NCBI GenBank assembly: GCA_019614645.1
Contig: JABWDB010000003.1
Span: 25,319,001 to 25,383,000, forward strand
Reading direction: 5' to 3'
From: Stratiolaelaps scimitus
Taxonomy: Eukaryota > Arthropoda > Arachnida > Mesostigmata > Laelapidae
Length of the DNA: 64,000 nt
Part shown: piece by piece, positions 34,007 through 47,000 of the stretch
Position numbering within the stretch: position 1 is the stretch's first letter
How the letters are laid out: the number at the start of each line of letters is the position of its first letter
Translations under genes and position numbers: made by a program
Notes under the pieces: generated by a model
The model's input: the letters and a program-made list of their open reading frames with translations, nothing else
Database searches by the model: none
What the model was told of the DNA's origin: nothing

Positions 34007-34010
<4 letters not shown>

Positions 34011-35411
34011 AGAGAGAAAGAGCATTCAGTTCAAAATCATATCGACTTTATTTAACTTTCAACGTCAGCCTGTTGCAGTCGGATCAGCACGGCAAGGATA
34101 GGGGGTGACTACCAGAAGCCGACAACTATAATAGAATAGGATCGTCTGCTGACTAACTGTCCGGTTTGTTATGATGTCCCAAAGGCAGTTCGTGAACCTT
34201 CTCAGCGAACCGGCGTGGGCATGTGACTTCCATTCGAGCGTCTGTGTTGAGGTTTGCGTGTGTTGAAATCGCAATCCCCACGAGATGTACTCGTATTAAC
34301 CAGCTGCCAGAGCGGCCGGTCGAGTGACCCACCACCAAGCAACAGACGGATTGACTGACGCCGGGAGCGAAGTCATCGAGAAACGAACCGAACGAGCTTA
34401 GCTTCAGCTGGTCAAGTTCTCAGCGGTGTGCTGCGCTAAAATTAAACATCTGCGTCCGCGCTCTCCTGCCCGACAGAGTACGCCAGCGTCGTCAAAGCTG
34501 CGAGGAGAAGCAGCCGTGCATGGCGGTAGTAGCAGTGGTGATGGTGGTGGTAGCTAGGCTGCGAGATAGCTTTGAGCTGCCCCTGGGGCCGAAATATCCG
34601 CGACCTGGCAAAAAGTATTTGGATGTTGGTTCTGGGCAAGAGTGTTCCTACGAATGCAATAACGCAATTGATCTTCAAGAAAAAGCATACATAATTAAAC
34701 ACACAAACATGTTGTGTGCGTGTGTTGTTGCCAGGCCACGGTGATCATGATGATATCTGAATATTAGAATAGTCACGTCTCGAAAACGTATGCAGGACCT
34801 TAACTGAATTACCGTGTCAATGTAGAACTTGGTCATGACGTTCGAAGGCGACGTGCTTGGGTATTTGCTCATGAAGCATTTCGGCTTACAATCCGAACGG
34901 TATGCGTTTGACCTTGATATATACTATATACATATGCATGTAGCTAAACGCACAGATGTTGTGGCCGCTGTTGTCCGACCTCTAAAAGTGGGGTTTCCTA
35001 CCACAGTTTTTTTGCCAATCGAAATTGAAGGTGCAGAACCAGTTTTCGAAAGATTGATATTACCCTGAGAGATTTGCTTTAGTCATTATTATTATTATAG
35101 AATCAACCGAACTCTCCGGAGCCATAGGCTCGGTGCGACGCTACTCTCAGATGGTTGCGCAACATTTGCAAACCGGTTGATACGCTAATGCGATGTCTAG
35201 ATGCATATATATATATTTAATACCTGGATCCCTAATTTGCCCAAGAGTTAACTCCGCCATCTCATCATACATACAGACAGAGGATAATGTCTCAATTAGG
35301 AACGCTACGAAAAGCGTTCCGTTGTCAAGCCTGGTGCTAACTAGACAAACCGTTACTTCTAGCGTGAAAACATTTCATTAACGACGCAAATGTCATTAGC
35401 TTAATGGTTGC

Positions 35412-35425
35412 GGGGGGGGGGGGGG
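35412..35425. repeat. Poly-G tract (14)
   Basis: Fourteen consecutive G in intron 1. Confidence 0.95.
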
Positions 35426-36324
35426 CATTCGAATGGTGCTCTGATGATTAAACATTTTTGGGAGTTAGATTATAGAGACGCGTGCGCGGTTATATATGCT
35501 GCGACATATATTTGACTCTTCACAGTCACATCTCAATAAAGTGTCGCTCAAACGGCAGATGTAGGGAGTCGACGACTCTAATTTACAGTTAGTGAAACAG
35601 TTCGACGTTCACGGGCTTGGTTATCTGCCTGCACTTGGCCATTGAGCCATTGTAGAAGCAATCCGATTGCGATTACTATCTCTTTTTTTTTGTTGCTAAC
35701 TTAGTCCCCCCCTGGGAATTTCGTCTCGTTGACTGAATTTGTATTGCCTACCATTATGCCAGACGCATTGATAATAGTCGATTATTTAACTGATTAATCC
35801 ATTAGTTTGTAACCACGCTAAGACGATTTGGTCGAATTGGATTTTTTGTTCGTTTCGATATAACTTTTGTGCTCTATATAAATATATACATCGACCGTCT
35901 ACTGCGGGTGCTAAAAGGACGCATAATCTCCTTCACGGATCAGCGCTGTATTAATATTCTTGTTTCTCAACTAGCCGGAATCCTCTTAACGCCAACACAG
36001 CGTATTATCTGTCCAGCACGCTTATTAAATCCCAGAGCAGCTTCGAATGGATTACAGGGAACAAGAACTACTTTATATTCATTTCGGTCTGAGGTAATAC
36101 GATGGCCTATTCGATTGCCAACCCTAAGGGCACGATAGGATAAAATTCTGGTTGGGACACCTAACAGTTTATTTCGAATGGATCTATCGTGTCACGGGTA
36201 TTGAAGGAATCGAATATTGACTGTAGTAGAGGAACGAGTCACTACTTGCATGGAGAGAAAAGATTGCTAATTAAAGCAATGCAAACATAAATCCAACCTG
36301 AGCAGATCACACTACCATCACATT

Positions 36325-36348
36325 TATATATATATATATATATATATA
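36325..36348. repeat. (TA)n microsatellite
   Basis: Uninterrupted TA alternation. Confidence 0.95.
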
Positions 36349-36431
36349 CGTTTACGTCGTAACAGTCTAACATGCTTCAAAGCCATCGGGGTGGCACTGC
36401 TCTACAGGTTCCACCGCACTCGTCATTGCGG

Positions 36432-36965
36432 TCAGCCGGTGATGTTCGCAAGTCCAGAGTGAGTCCAAATGGCCCGAGGCAAAGGCCGATCCAATTTGAA
36501 ATTAGTGAAATCAAGGCATTTGTTACCTAGCGCGCACCCATCAGTAAACAATGATGTCATCCTAAAGTCCGACGGGGTGTATGCCTGTTTACCAAATACA
36601 AACAACGGAACCGATGAGGTACGGTTCGTTAATTCATGATTTGAGAAATTGACGGCCAAATTAAGTTGCATTGGCGCGAATGAATTAGCGTATGTGAACA
36701 CTTGGCGAACTAGTGCAATGAAATGGGCTTGAACATATGCTGACACAGTTTTCTTCTTGTGTAAACTACCTTTCCACTAAGAACGAACAGAGTCGTCAAA
36801 GACCAATGGGCCGTAAAAGGTCGTTACTACTAGTTGGTCCTGCAAAGGGAATTTGCTCAAGGAAATTGTGCTGTTCGCCCACAGGACAATGAAGGGTATA
36901 CCACACCGCTTGTAACATGGACCCAACCAGTGTTCACTACTACATGCGGGCGGCTTCGAGAACAT
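36432..36965 (-). pseudogene. Interrupted open frame, unidentified
   Basis: A single minus-strand frame runs about 178 codons with one stop (at 36777), giving 62- and 104-codon halves. The composition is protein-like: Cys pairs (HWLGPCYKRCG), NxS/T sites and a mixed hydrophobic pattern, with no low complexity. I do not recognise it; it may be a relic of a mobile or host gene, or chance. No splice structure was established. Confidence 0.25.
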
Positions 36966-39900
36966 TATTGTTCTAGCATTAGGTCATAGTACATAGGTCT
37001 CAACTCAGCTGAGTGTGAACTTCTTTTTTAAGTTGACCACGTCGAGGACTAGGAAAAGCTGATGGTGAGACAGTGAAATTCTCATAAGCGCAATTCACAG
37101 AGAAGTTGAGTACATGATGCAATAACGTGCTATGGAGGCGTTGTTCTCTCTGACTCAGTGCGACTGGAATTAATTCGTAGTACGTTGCCTGTAGCTCATG
37201 CTAGCCATAATACTTAGATCACTTGACCACTTGATCGTTTTTGCGACGCCTGACTCAAGGAGAAAAATAGGGTACATCAGAGGGCACCAGTATGACAATA
37301 TGGAGCAGTACTTCAAGTGGATCGCCTCAGAGTGGCAATACGAAAGTTCCGTTTTTAATATGGGGCGGGAGAGGAAATGCTAATTAAGCGAACGCGGCAA
37401 GCAATAGTGTTGTCTGGGAAGGACCACGGTGACCACGCCGACAATTATAAAAATGCTTGGCCCCAATGAGCAACTTCAGTGCCGAAATGGATTCATTGCC
37501 GTTACTCGATCTTGGGAAAAGGCTAAATATTTTCCCGCAAAAGGTTTATGTTCGTACCTGCAACGGTTCTGTACCACTCCGGCACGCGAAATGGAGACAG
37601 GAACGAGATTCGTGAAATTTTACTATACTAAACAATGCAGAGTGGCACATTTAGAACAATTGAGGACAGTCTACGTTCGCTACATATACCTAAGCTATGG
37701 AACCAACGGTGATTCCCTAATCACTCGACAGGACGAACTCAAACAGCTTTTGTTCGATCTTCTCATGTAAAACATGAGATCTAAATGACAAGATCGTCCT
37801 TGAATGTCTTCATAGAATAGTGGGACCTCAAGACAGGACCACTATGGGATAATAATGCTGGATTGACGTTACTGTCGCATGTGTCATGGTTCTTTGTAGA
37901 TGGCTGTCGTCTAGGAGAATCGTTCACAATGTGGAACATATAGAAAACATTTAGCCATATTATCGAACCGTAGAATCCACTTCACGTGTTTGTCATTCCC
38001 CTGACACCCTCTCTTGATGAGCTAACAATAAGCTTACGGCCAGCGTTGCCGTATACTCGACTTTTCGCTCCGAATACATCGCCTTCTAAGATGACCCTGA
38101 TATATTGTGACAATTCCCCATCGATATCCGTCTGTCTCCTATCTATTTATTATATCTATCAGGGGCAGATAGCTATTTCGCTTCGGTTTTGTGTTTTTTT
38201 GGCGTGTTGTTCTTTCTATTTTTCCTTCTAGCCATCAGAATAGCGCCTTCGCCGTTTAACCTCGACGGGTGCGGCCGGACGCCCTATATCTGCCTCCTAT
38301 CTTGAGTCGTTGGCGATAGACCAGAGCAGAGCGCCCATCATTTTTTTGGGGGGGGGGGCCGGTCGATGTCTTCTCGCCTCCCGTTCGCAGAAGCTATTCC
38401 CGCTAACGGCCGGTTAACGCTAACACTGGTAGGCAACGGGCACTATCGAGGCGTAGATTGCTGTGGAGCACCGTACGGTGCCGTTCGTGGTTGTCTTCGC
38501 CGTCGGTGGCGAGGAGGCGGCAGCCGTAGACTAACCGCAGCATAGGGCTTTGCCGGCTCGAACTGATGAGAGCCTCTCGGCGCAGTCCGGCACCCCGCTG
38601 ACAGAACAGCATCGGTTGGGGTCGGGGCTTTCCTGTCACCGCCACCTAATTACAGTGAATATCTCTCTTCCACCGGGGAGAAGCCATAGCCGAAGTGATA
38701 TGAGGGACGACGTCCTTTCAGCAGCGTCACTGCCGCTGCCACCAGTGCCTCATTCGTTTGGTGGGTCGGTCCGTCGCGTCGTTGGTAACACGGTCTATCT
38801 TCGCACGTCAGGCGCTAATGAATCTGCTGAGGTTGCCAAGGTTGCACTGCCTTGCCACTTTCCCATCACAGCTCGTACGTCACCTTTGTTCCGACAGCGG
38901 AGGATCAAAGTGTTATTATAAGCGGCAGGCCTTACGTGACAGAGGTTTTCTAGTAAGTGGATTTAGAGGCTCTTTTATGCCTTCTTCAACTAGAGAAAGT
39001 CGTGGTACGGCTGCTCGAACGAGATTTAAGGACGCGAAACGGTGATGATGGTGCTGCCAGAACAACAATTAATTGGTCGTGATCAAATGAAGTATTCCCA
39101 GACAAAATTGGAGCCAACCTTAAACTATGTACATTTATATGTTCTCAATTAACGCTTACTCCGTGGACTGTCGGAATTAATTGGATCACTGGCTAAGCGA
39201 TAGTGAGGATATGGTATTGCCATAGGGCTTGTAGCTGACAGAAACGAATGCCCGCTGAATATATATATATAATATTCAAATATTTCATATTTCAAATTCT
39301 TCCACGTTCATCTACTCGAAGCTTACTGAGTCAACACCTAATTTAAAATTCTATTGTGATTTGCACTGAAATGCAGTTGGACAGGCTCTAAAACATGAAA
39401 CATTCGTGCCAGGAAAAAATTGAGTTCTCAGTGAGTCCACCATGGTATTGCGTTGTGACACCACTAGACCGAGACGATGAGGGCGACGAGCCTCTTTAGA
39501 TAAGTACTTCAGTAGCTTAAGAAAGGCCCAAGGGAGCCGTTGAAATGAACTGAGAGAGGGGGGGGGGTCCTGCGAAAAACCTTCGACGACACCGACGAAC
39601 GTGAAGGCTCGCACATACAGGTAGACAGTAGTACGCACGCTCGCTTGGCCGAGGGCATTTATGTGTGGCAGCAAGCCGTCGACGCATAGCCTATTAAAGG
39701 GAGAGAGTTCTTAACGGCCCATTGCTAAACATTTACGCACAACGCAACGTGCACAAGGCCACTGTGACAGGCGTTGTGATGCCGCCCTCCGAATCTACCA
39801 GCACACACTGCGATACAGGGCTCGGATGCAGATAGATGAATAGTTAGGGGGCAGGGCGAATGGAACAGAGGCTAGGCAGCATGGAAAGCATACGTTTGGC

Positions 39901-40011
39901 CATCGAGTTGACCCAGCGCTTGGCAGATAGCCTGCACTAACCCAGTGCGTCTCTGTACGTGCTATATACAATACAGCGTCTCGCTATTACATATCTCGCC
40001 CGGTTCTTCAT

Positions 40012-40013
<2 letters not shown>

Positions 40014-40053
<40 letters not shown>
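40014..40053. repeat. (CT)n microsatellite
   Basis: About 40 bp of CT alternation, then an imperfect continuation to 40060. Confidence 0.95.
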
Positions 40054-40056
<3 letters not shown>

Positions 40057-41519
40057 CTCTTTTTTCTTTCTCGTGCTTGGTCTTTCCCACCGCTCTGACG
40101 CATTTGTTGGGCTTCTGCGATTTAGTTCATACGCTATGTGCCAGATGGCGCTGCGTGCCACTGTTTACGGCTCGAACCGGCGGACACTTCCCCGACTTCG
40201 GTTGGAGTCCCTCTAAATCGTCGCTATGTTTAAGGAAGCTTACCATCCTGCCAAGGAGTACGCGCGGCGCTCAAAACTGTTGGAGGGACGCGCACGCCTC
40301 TCTAACTCCCTCTTCGGACGTTGACGACGTCGACGTTTTGACGAACGCTGCTGCGTGCGCTCTATCTTGCCATTGCCGCTATGGTGAGCGAAAGACGCGA
40401 GCGCAGCAAAGGCGACGGGTAGCTCTGGCAGGCCCCCTGCATCTCCGTGGGACGCGGCAAGGAGGGCAGCTGCTGGAACCTCCAACCCTTCCACTCGCCG
40501 ACTACGAGCAATAAGAATACACACGCATCTATAAGGATAGTATCGTAAGAGGGAATGATGACCTTTTAAAGGTCCCTCCAGTGGCGACAGCAGCAGTAGC
40601 AAGAGCAACAGCACCAACGTTAGAGAAACAGCTATATTTGTATATATAATACACTTAGTCGTAAGCTGTCACGCCCCTGACACGAAAGCATATTGATGAT
40701 GAGCGGTGGAGCTGTATCCCAATACCACGTATGACAGCCTTGACAGTGGCTATTTCATCCGATTTCACAATGTTGACCGAATCCATATACAAAGACAAAC
40801 GCACGCAAGTTTGCAGCTTTTCCTCAACTAATCGAAGTTTATCTGTAATTAGCCACGTATAATAGTATGCTCCAGTGATCACGTAGCTGAAATCTACCTA
40901 CCAGCTAAGCGACACAATAACATGGGCAGTACGTTTTCGCTTGGACGAATTCTCTCCGTCGGCCGGTAAGCGCTGGGCTAGCGCCGCAGCCGTGAGGCAG
41001 GGATGGATGGTCATCGATGGCAATCAAGCAAAACATTTACCTAAGGGACCGTGCAGAACAGCTGGTGAATGTATTCACATTCGCGTGTACGTGAAGGTGG
41101 AAAAAAAACCAAATGCCAAAATGTTTGGCTCGACCACCGAAAACGATGTATTGGAACAGTGGCGCAGCTGTACCTCTTTTGCCTTGGGCTGTGTTCCGGC
41201 AGTTTCGCAACCGTGAGGAGCTTATCTGGAAACACAGGTGGCTTTGTTGTTTTGCGAGCGGTCGTCGCTCAACTTTTAAGAACTTTCGAAAAATAGAACG
41301 ATAGAAGAAAACAACAAGAAGAACACTAACTCATCGGCTATTTGCTTTCGGTAGCTACCAGTTAAATCCACCATAGTGAACGAAGATGAAATGGCGAATT
41401 TACCCTGAGGCATTCATCATTGCCAACACTTGAGTAATCTACGCCTATAAAATGAACTCGGCAGTACTTTTGCTGACTGGCTAACTCGTCACTAAGCTGT
41501 AGGAAAAGGCAAAGGTTTA

Positions 41520-41640
41520 TTGGTTTATTAAAGGAGCTGCAATCTTTGCAATGCTTAAGCTCTCTTATATGTCACGCAGCAGGGTTCGAACCTGCAACCT
41601 CTGGTTTCCGATAGCCAGAGACTTAGCCGCAGTACTTTTG
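41520..41640 (-). mobile_element. tRNA-like pseudogene or SINE head
   Basis: On the minus strand, 41632-41580 reads GGCTAAGT, a CTCTGG/CCAGAG stem, then GCAGG-TTCGAAC-CCTGC, a perfect T-arm with a consensus B box. The acceptor stem does not pair, the D arm is truncated and the anticodon loop is oversized, so it is not a working tRNA. Downstream there is an AATAAACC doublet (about 41526-41544), like a SINE simple-repeat tail. Confidence 0.5.
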
Positions 41641-43039
41641 GCCAATCAATTCTCTGCTCATCAAAGTGCTCCAGAAGATCTCTGAGTACTAGGTGACTTA
41701 CAAAATCGATGAACTAGTTATCGCTTTAACGATGTGGCTCTGCCAATCGTTCGTACTAGTGTTAAGGCTGTCGATTAAATTCAAATTGATTACGTTTAAT
41801 TTTTTAGACTTTAAAATTTAGTTACTCAAAGCATTCTATTACGGCGGAAGGTCCAGTAATCTCCGTCAGGCCAGGACTGCTTTCTTTCATTTAGGGTTTC
41901 TCAAAGGCTAGTCAAGCTAACGAAGTATTGAACAAGCGTTAATTTAATTAACAGAGAATTATAAGGTACATTTTCCTCTAGTATAATCGGGTGTCTTGCC
42001 AGAATTCGTTTGTAAACGATCTTCAAGTGTGCACGAGAGCTGATATCACTACAAGTGTTCGACATGGCGACCGTCAACTGCGATATTTTACTAACGTCGA
42101 AAGGAAGTGGCATACGTTTTCCGATAGATATCAGCTAATTTTAGCAATTCAAAACTGCCGCAATGGATGACCGTATCGCAACCAGACGTCGGAAGAGACA
42201 ACGGAAGTTTCATAGAGCTGGCTCTTCATGTGATAGTCTTTTGTGTTCTTTCTTGTTACCCTTTCGAGCTGTTACGTTTTTTCGAAAGTGTTGTGTTTAA
42301 CAAGAGTCGCGAGATGTTGTCAAATTTCGTATAGCGTATAGCAAGAAAACGATGCCTCTTCACTCCACGGTCCCATTGGGAAAACGAGGTGCCATTTACG
42401 AGGTGCCACGGAATTAAACCTCTTGGCAGTAAATCTACCAGCAGCATAAGCAAGGACATTCCGTCTGACATCAGGCCACCGGCAGCTGCTACCTCAATAG
42501 GTAAGGAAGAGACTGCCGACAACCAATCACAACGCAACCGTAAGAAACGCAACAGCAGTAGCAAATTTCTTTCCCATCTTTTTGAGCTTCGGTCTTTTAC
42601 TTCTGACCATCTAGCTTCCTCTCTTCTGAATGCGATCGTATCCCCTTCCACCTGCCCTGCTCCTATCTTCCATGTTTGCCTTTTTTGTGGTGTGATCTTG
42701 CTTTGTTTCTACTAAAAAAATCTCTAGCGGTAGCCGTCTACATCATTTCGTCTATAACTCTGCACACGGCCAGATAGAGAACTATACGCAGCTGGCTAAA
42801 CAGACACACGCCTTACGAGCACACATGACGATATCGGCAGCCAGACCCCAGCGTACAACGCATAGAACGCGCTGCGCTGCAGAGCTACCGGTAGCGTAAG
42901 AGAGGATGCGTCGCAGTCTGTCCGTCCATATGCAGCTATCGCAGTAGAAGTAGCAGCAGCACAATCATCGACGGACGCATCGCTGGCTGCCCACGGGCGA
43001 ACCCGGGATAGGGGCGAGCCACTCAGCCCACTCCCCTCG

Positions 43040-44000
43040 ATTGCCCTAACAGCGAGACGGTGGCAGTATGGCCCAGCAAATCCACTATCCCCTTTCCCTT
43101 TTCCGAGGGCTTTTCCGCATTTTTCCACCCCTTCTGCAGCTTTCCTGTCCCCAAGACTTTCTCTCCTTGCTGAAGGTGCTACTTTTGCTCTACGCACTCG
43201 TTTCGTCGTTCGCCAGCGTCATTGCAGTAGAACGCGGGCACGCAGACAGGCCGAGCAGGCGGGCAGGCCTTGTCGGTTCCTTCTCTCCCCTTTCTTTCCG
43301 GAGTGTCTCCTCTTCTCTTCCACGTACTATCTTTCCCTCACTCGCTCTCGCTTGCTCACTCGAAACTCGGTTCAAATCGCCTCGGGGCGTTTTCCGCCTG
43401 AGTGCGCGCAATTTTCAAAGCGTCGCCGGGTAGAGGCGATAGCAAGGGGGCCACCAGCAACGAACGGCCGCGGACGCTCTCCCCATCCGCCTGTCGACGA
43501 GGGAACTCCGATCAAACGATGGCCTTTGCTGTAGCGCCGGAGCCAGCACTGGCGGCGGCGGCGACGACGGCAGCAGCAGGCGCAACCGCTTGCTGCTGCT
43601 GGCGCCACCGAGATTCTCTCATCTTTCTATAACCTCTTTCCAGGAGAGCAGCAGTGGCTGCCGCCATCGCCGTCTGCAGTATCTACGTTGCTTCTTCGTT
43701 CTTTGGAGCTGCTACCGTTTCGCCCGCCCTCACCTCCTTCTTCATTGCTCTCTCTCTCTCTAACCAAGGATCTATCGTTCTCCGTCGGTCCGTTTGAGAG
43801 AGAGAGAGAGAGAGAGAGTTGCAGAACGAGGCACTAGCTCAACTACTCAACCAGCACGAGCAGAACTGGAACTAGTGGCGGCAGCATTAGCGGAAATTCG
43901 AAGGTTCGACCGTGCGACGATGAAGAGAACAACGGGGCCGACAGGGTGAATTGGACCACCGGGCCATAGGCGAGGCCATAGGGCCGAACTGCCTTGCGCA
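43040..44000. other. GC-rich, pyrimidine-strand-biased segment
   Basis: C/T-rich on the plus strand, then GGC/CAG trinucleotides near 43551-43605, (CT)n at 43748-43761 and (GA)n at 43796-43818. The latter two form an inverted pair. Open frames on both strands are Arg/Ser/Pro-rich shadows. Confidence 0.45.
43796..43818. repeat. (GA)n microsatellite
   Basis: About 23 bp of GA, facing a (CT)n tract 35 bp upstream. Confidence 0.95.
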
Positions 44001-47000
44001 AGGGCCTCCTAGCTGGCAACGAAGAATGCGTCAGCGGGTAATAAAATAATTACTCTACCGAGTAATTATATGTTTAACCTTCAGGCAACAATGGCGACAC
44101 CAATAAAGATGACACTAAAGTGACAGTTCGTTTAGTGCTGTATCGCTCGATTATAATATATATTCCATCATAAAGTAAAGTCGAGCTCGAACAATCTCGC
44201 AGATTGAAGGCGTTAGACTGAATCCAACTGAAGATTCAGTAACAGATAAATTTGAACATTGCATGGTAGCATTGTACATTGCTTGTTCGTCTATTACGAT
44301 CAAGGAACTTTTGCATTTGCACTTTTTTGCCAGTAGGAAAATCCACCTGTGACCGTACGAGCAGCGAAAAACCTTCAATTAGAAACGCGGAAGCGACATC
44401 CCTTCAGTAGTGAAACAGCAGTAATTTATGTACATGGTTCTAACGAAAGTGCGGAGAGGAATCGTTACGAAAGGTTCAAAAAAGTACGACTATTCTTTTA
44501 GTGCACTGGCTTTCTCTTGGCTGGCACTTCTTAATCGGCTCTTGATGCTGCTCATATTTGGCTCCCCTCCCCGTCAGTATATAGAGGGCGGACTGCGACA
44601 TAGAAAATGACGACTGCTGCTACGGCAAAAGCTAGTACTGGAATGGAGAACATCGATATTTTCTATGAACCAATGTGTTTTTTTTTCTATTATCAACGGT
44701 AACGTGATAACATACTTTCCTTTGAATACCTAATTATACAACTTCACGTGGGGCTAGTATATCTCACTTGAATCGTAGTCCAATTAGTCATTATCACACA
44801 TCTACAATATTTAAGACCATTGTGTCGGCAAAATGTTAGCTATGCTCTTGGAAGCACCCAATTAATGTGGCGAGTAGCTCTGACCGGAATACAATTATTC
44901 GCTATGATTTCCAATGTGCCCTGACTAGTTTCGTGTCACCGATTTCTCCGAGATGTCAGAAACATGCCGGCTCCCCTTTCATACACGAGGCGAGGGTAAC
45001 ATGAGCAGGTGTGGTTACACACAAATATGGCGATGTTTGATGAGCAAACCACGGTTCCAACTCGAGGGTCCACTCCGAGTCGGATGGCCGATTTGCAAAT
45101 GACAACCATCCGATCGAAATACCCCAGTTGACACCATGAGCACATTTTTTCCCGTTCAAGTGTCACCCAGCAACCGAAATATCACCATCATCATCATCAT
45201 AATGGTGTTGACGAAACACACTATTGTAGTAGTAGTAGCAAGCTCGCGAATACACGCCGTAATGTATTATGTAGCTATGCTGACTGAGACTTTCGTAGTG
45301 AACGAGACAACACTATCTTCAGCGCTAGAGGGAGCTGTAGTCGCTGACTCATCAACCAATCATAAGTTAGGCGTCAGAAACGGGCTCAGAATCGAGCTGC
45401 TATTCAATCGCGCCCTTGGGACTAAAGCAATGTCGAATGTACGTCCTTTCGTAGGGGGCGTAAAAATGAACAATTATTGACGATTTGGAAGAAGGCAATA
45501 TACCTCAGGTATTATATAGTACTTATCTTAATAAGAAACGTAATTCATTATTGGCAGTTAGAACTCGATTTCTAAGCCGCTGAAAAATTAAATTGGGATC
45601 ATCCTACAAAGACGAATGGAGAGAGAGTCAGCCGGGTCAACGCGGGAAAGTTGCATTGGTATCGATCTGCGCAGTCACCTACCAAAATTGCCCCACCATC
45701 AGCGACCTTGCCTCGGTGTGCGATCATTTAAGAACGATGCGACATCGAGCGTAGGGTGAACAATTGCACGCATTCGAGAAGGGCGATATGACGGATGCCA
45801 ACTAGGCATTAGTGTTAATATCATTCTTATGCGAGAGTTCGGCGGAGGACGTTCGTGGATGCAATCAACGAACTTGTAGTGACGGAAATCGTCACCATTG
45901 TTCGAATTTGTCATTCGAGGACTGCACTGGCGCATTGACTGTCATTGGTTAACACCTGTGGTTATCGCACTGTATGAATTTCGCACCAAACTTGAAGAGT
46001 TTCGAACGAACTGGTGTTAACTTCGATAGGTAGGCAGGTATGCGTGCCAAAGTTTCATTGCATTCATCGTTCGTATTATTGACGTCAAATCTAGATTCCA
46101 GTATATGTGAGTTCGATTGTGAGAAGGTGGTTTGAATGCGGGTCGAGTTGCATTTTGACCAACCTTTGTTTTTGCCCACATTGTTCTAGGCATTTAGGCC
46201 TAGAGAAGGTTAGGCGACAAGTCACTGTCTGTCGCGATGCGGATGTATAATACAAGTTCGTACAATCAATACGATTCAACAGACTATGGCGAGAGGTTGC
46301 CCAGGCCGGTCTATAAATAAACCGAGGCGCCATTTCTTTGGGACTCGTTGGTTTTCACTAGGCTTCCATTGCTTTGATAGTCTCTTGCTGCCAGGACTAG
46401 CGTCGTAGTCCCTTACGATGGATACTTGCTCGAGATCTGCTGAGCTTGGTCACAATGAGCCTGAGTAAGGTTAGCTGTGGGCACTATGCAATTGTAACTG
46501 TGTTTGGTATTTATTTGGCTTTTGAAAACCGAAGTAATTCCAGTGTTACGTCAGAGTATATGCAGAGGCATAGAATTTCCACGCGATATCATCGATAGGA
46601 TCGTCCTCGTTGCCACAAAGCTTGTCGCCGGATAGCGATCGATATGTGGGCACAAGTGATGATTGAGTTAACTAAAAATATATCTTTTTTATTAACCATT
46701 TTCTAAAAAAAATACTGACGATTTGACTTTATACCGGATGACCTACAGAGATAATTTATCTTGCATACACGCATCTGAACGTTGTCCTTTCTCGCGTAAG
46801 CCCAATATTATAACAGACCATATTATGTGCCATAACTATTAAGGGAAAGACTACTACGTCACTTCACCATTACTTTGCGCAACAGCTGCGAACCTCTTCT
46901 GGCTTGACATTATATTAAACAAGGATTTCAGGTTTCACAAGGTTTTCCAGGTTGTCGACAACGTGCAGAGATCGTTACTTCGAATGTGCATTGATTGCCT

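Noticed and set aside
41570..41640. Functional tRNA gene
   Set aside because: The T-arm is perfect, but there is no acceptor pairing, the D arm is truncated and the loop is oversized.
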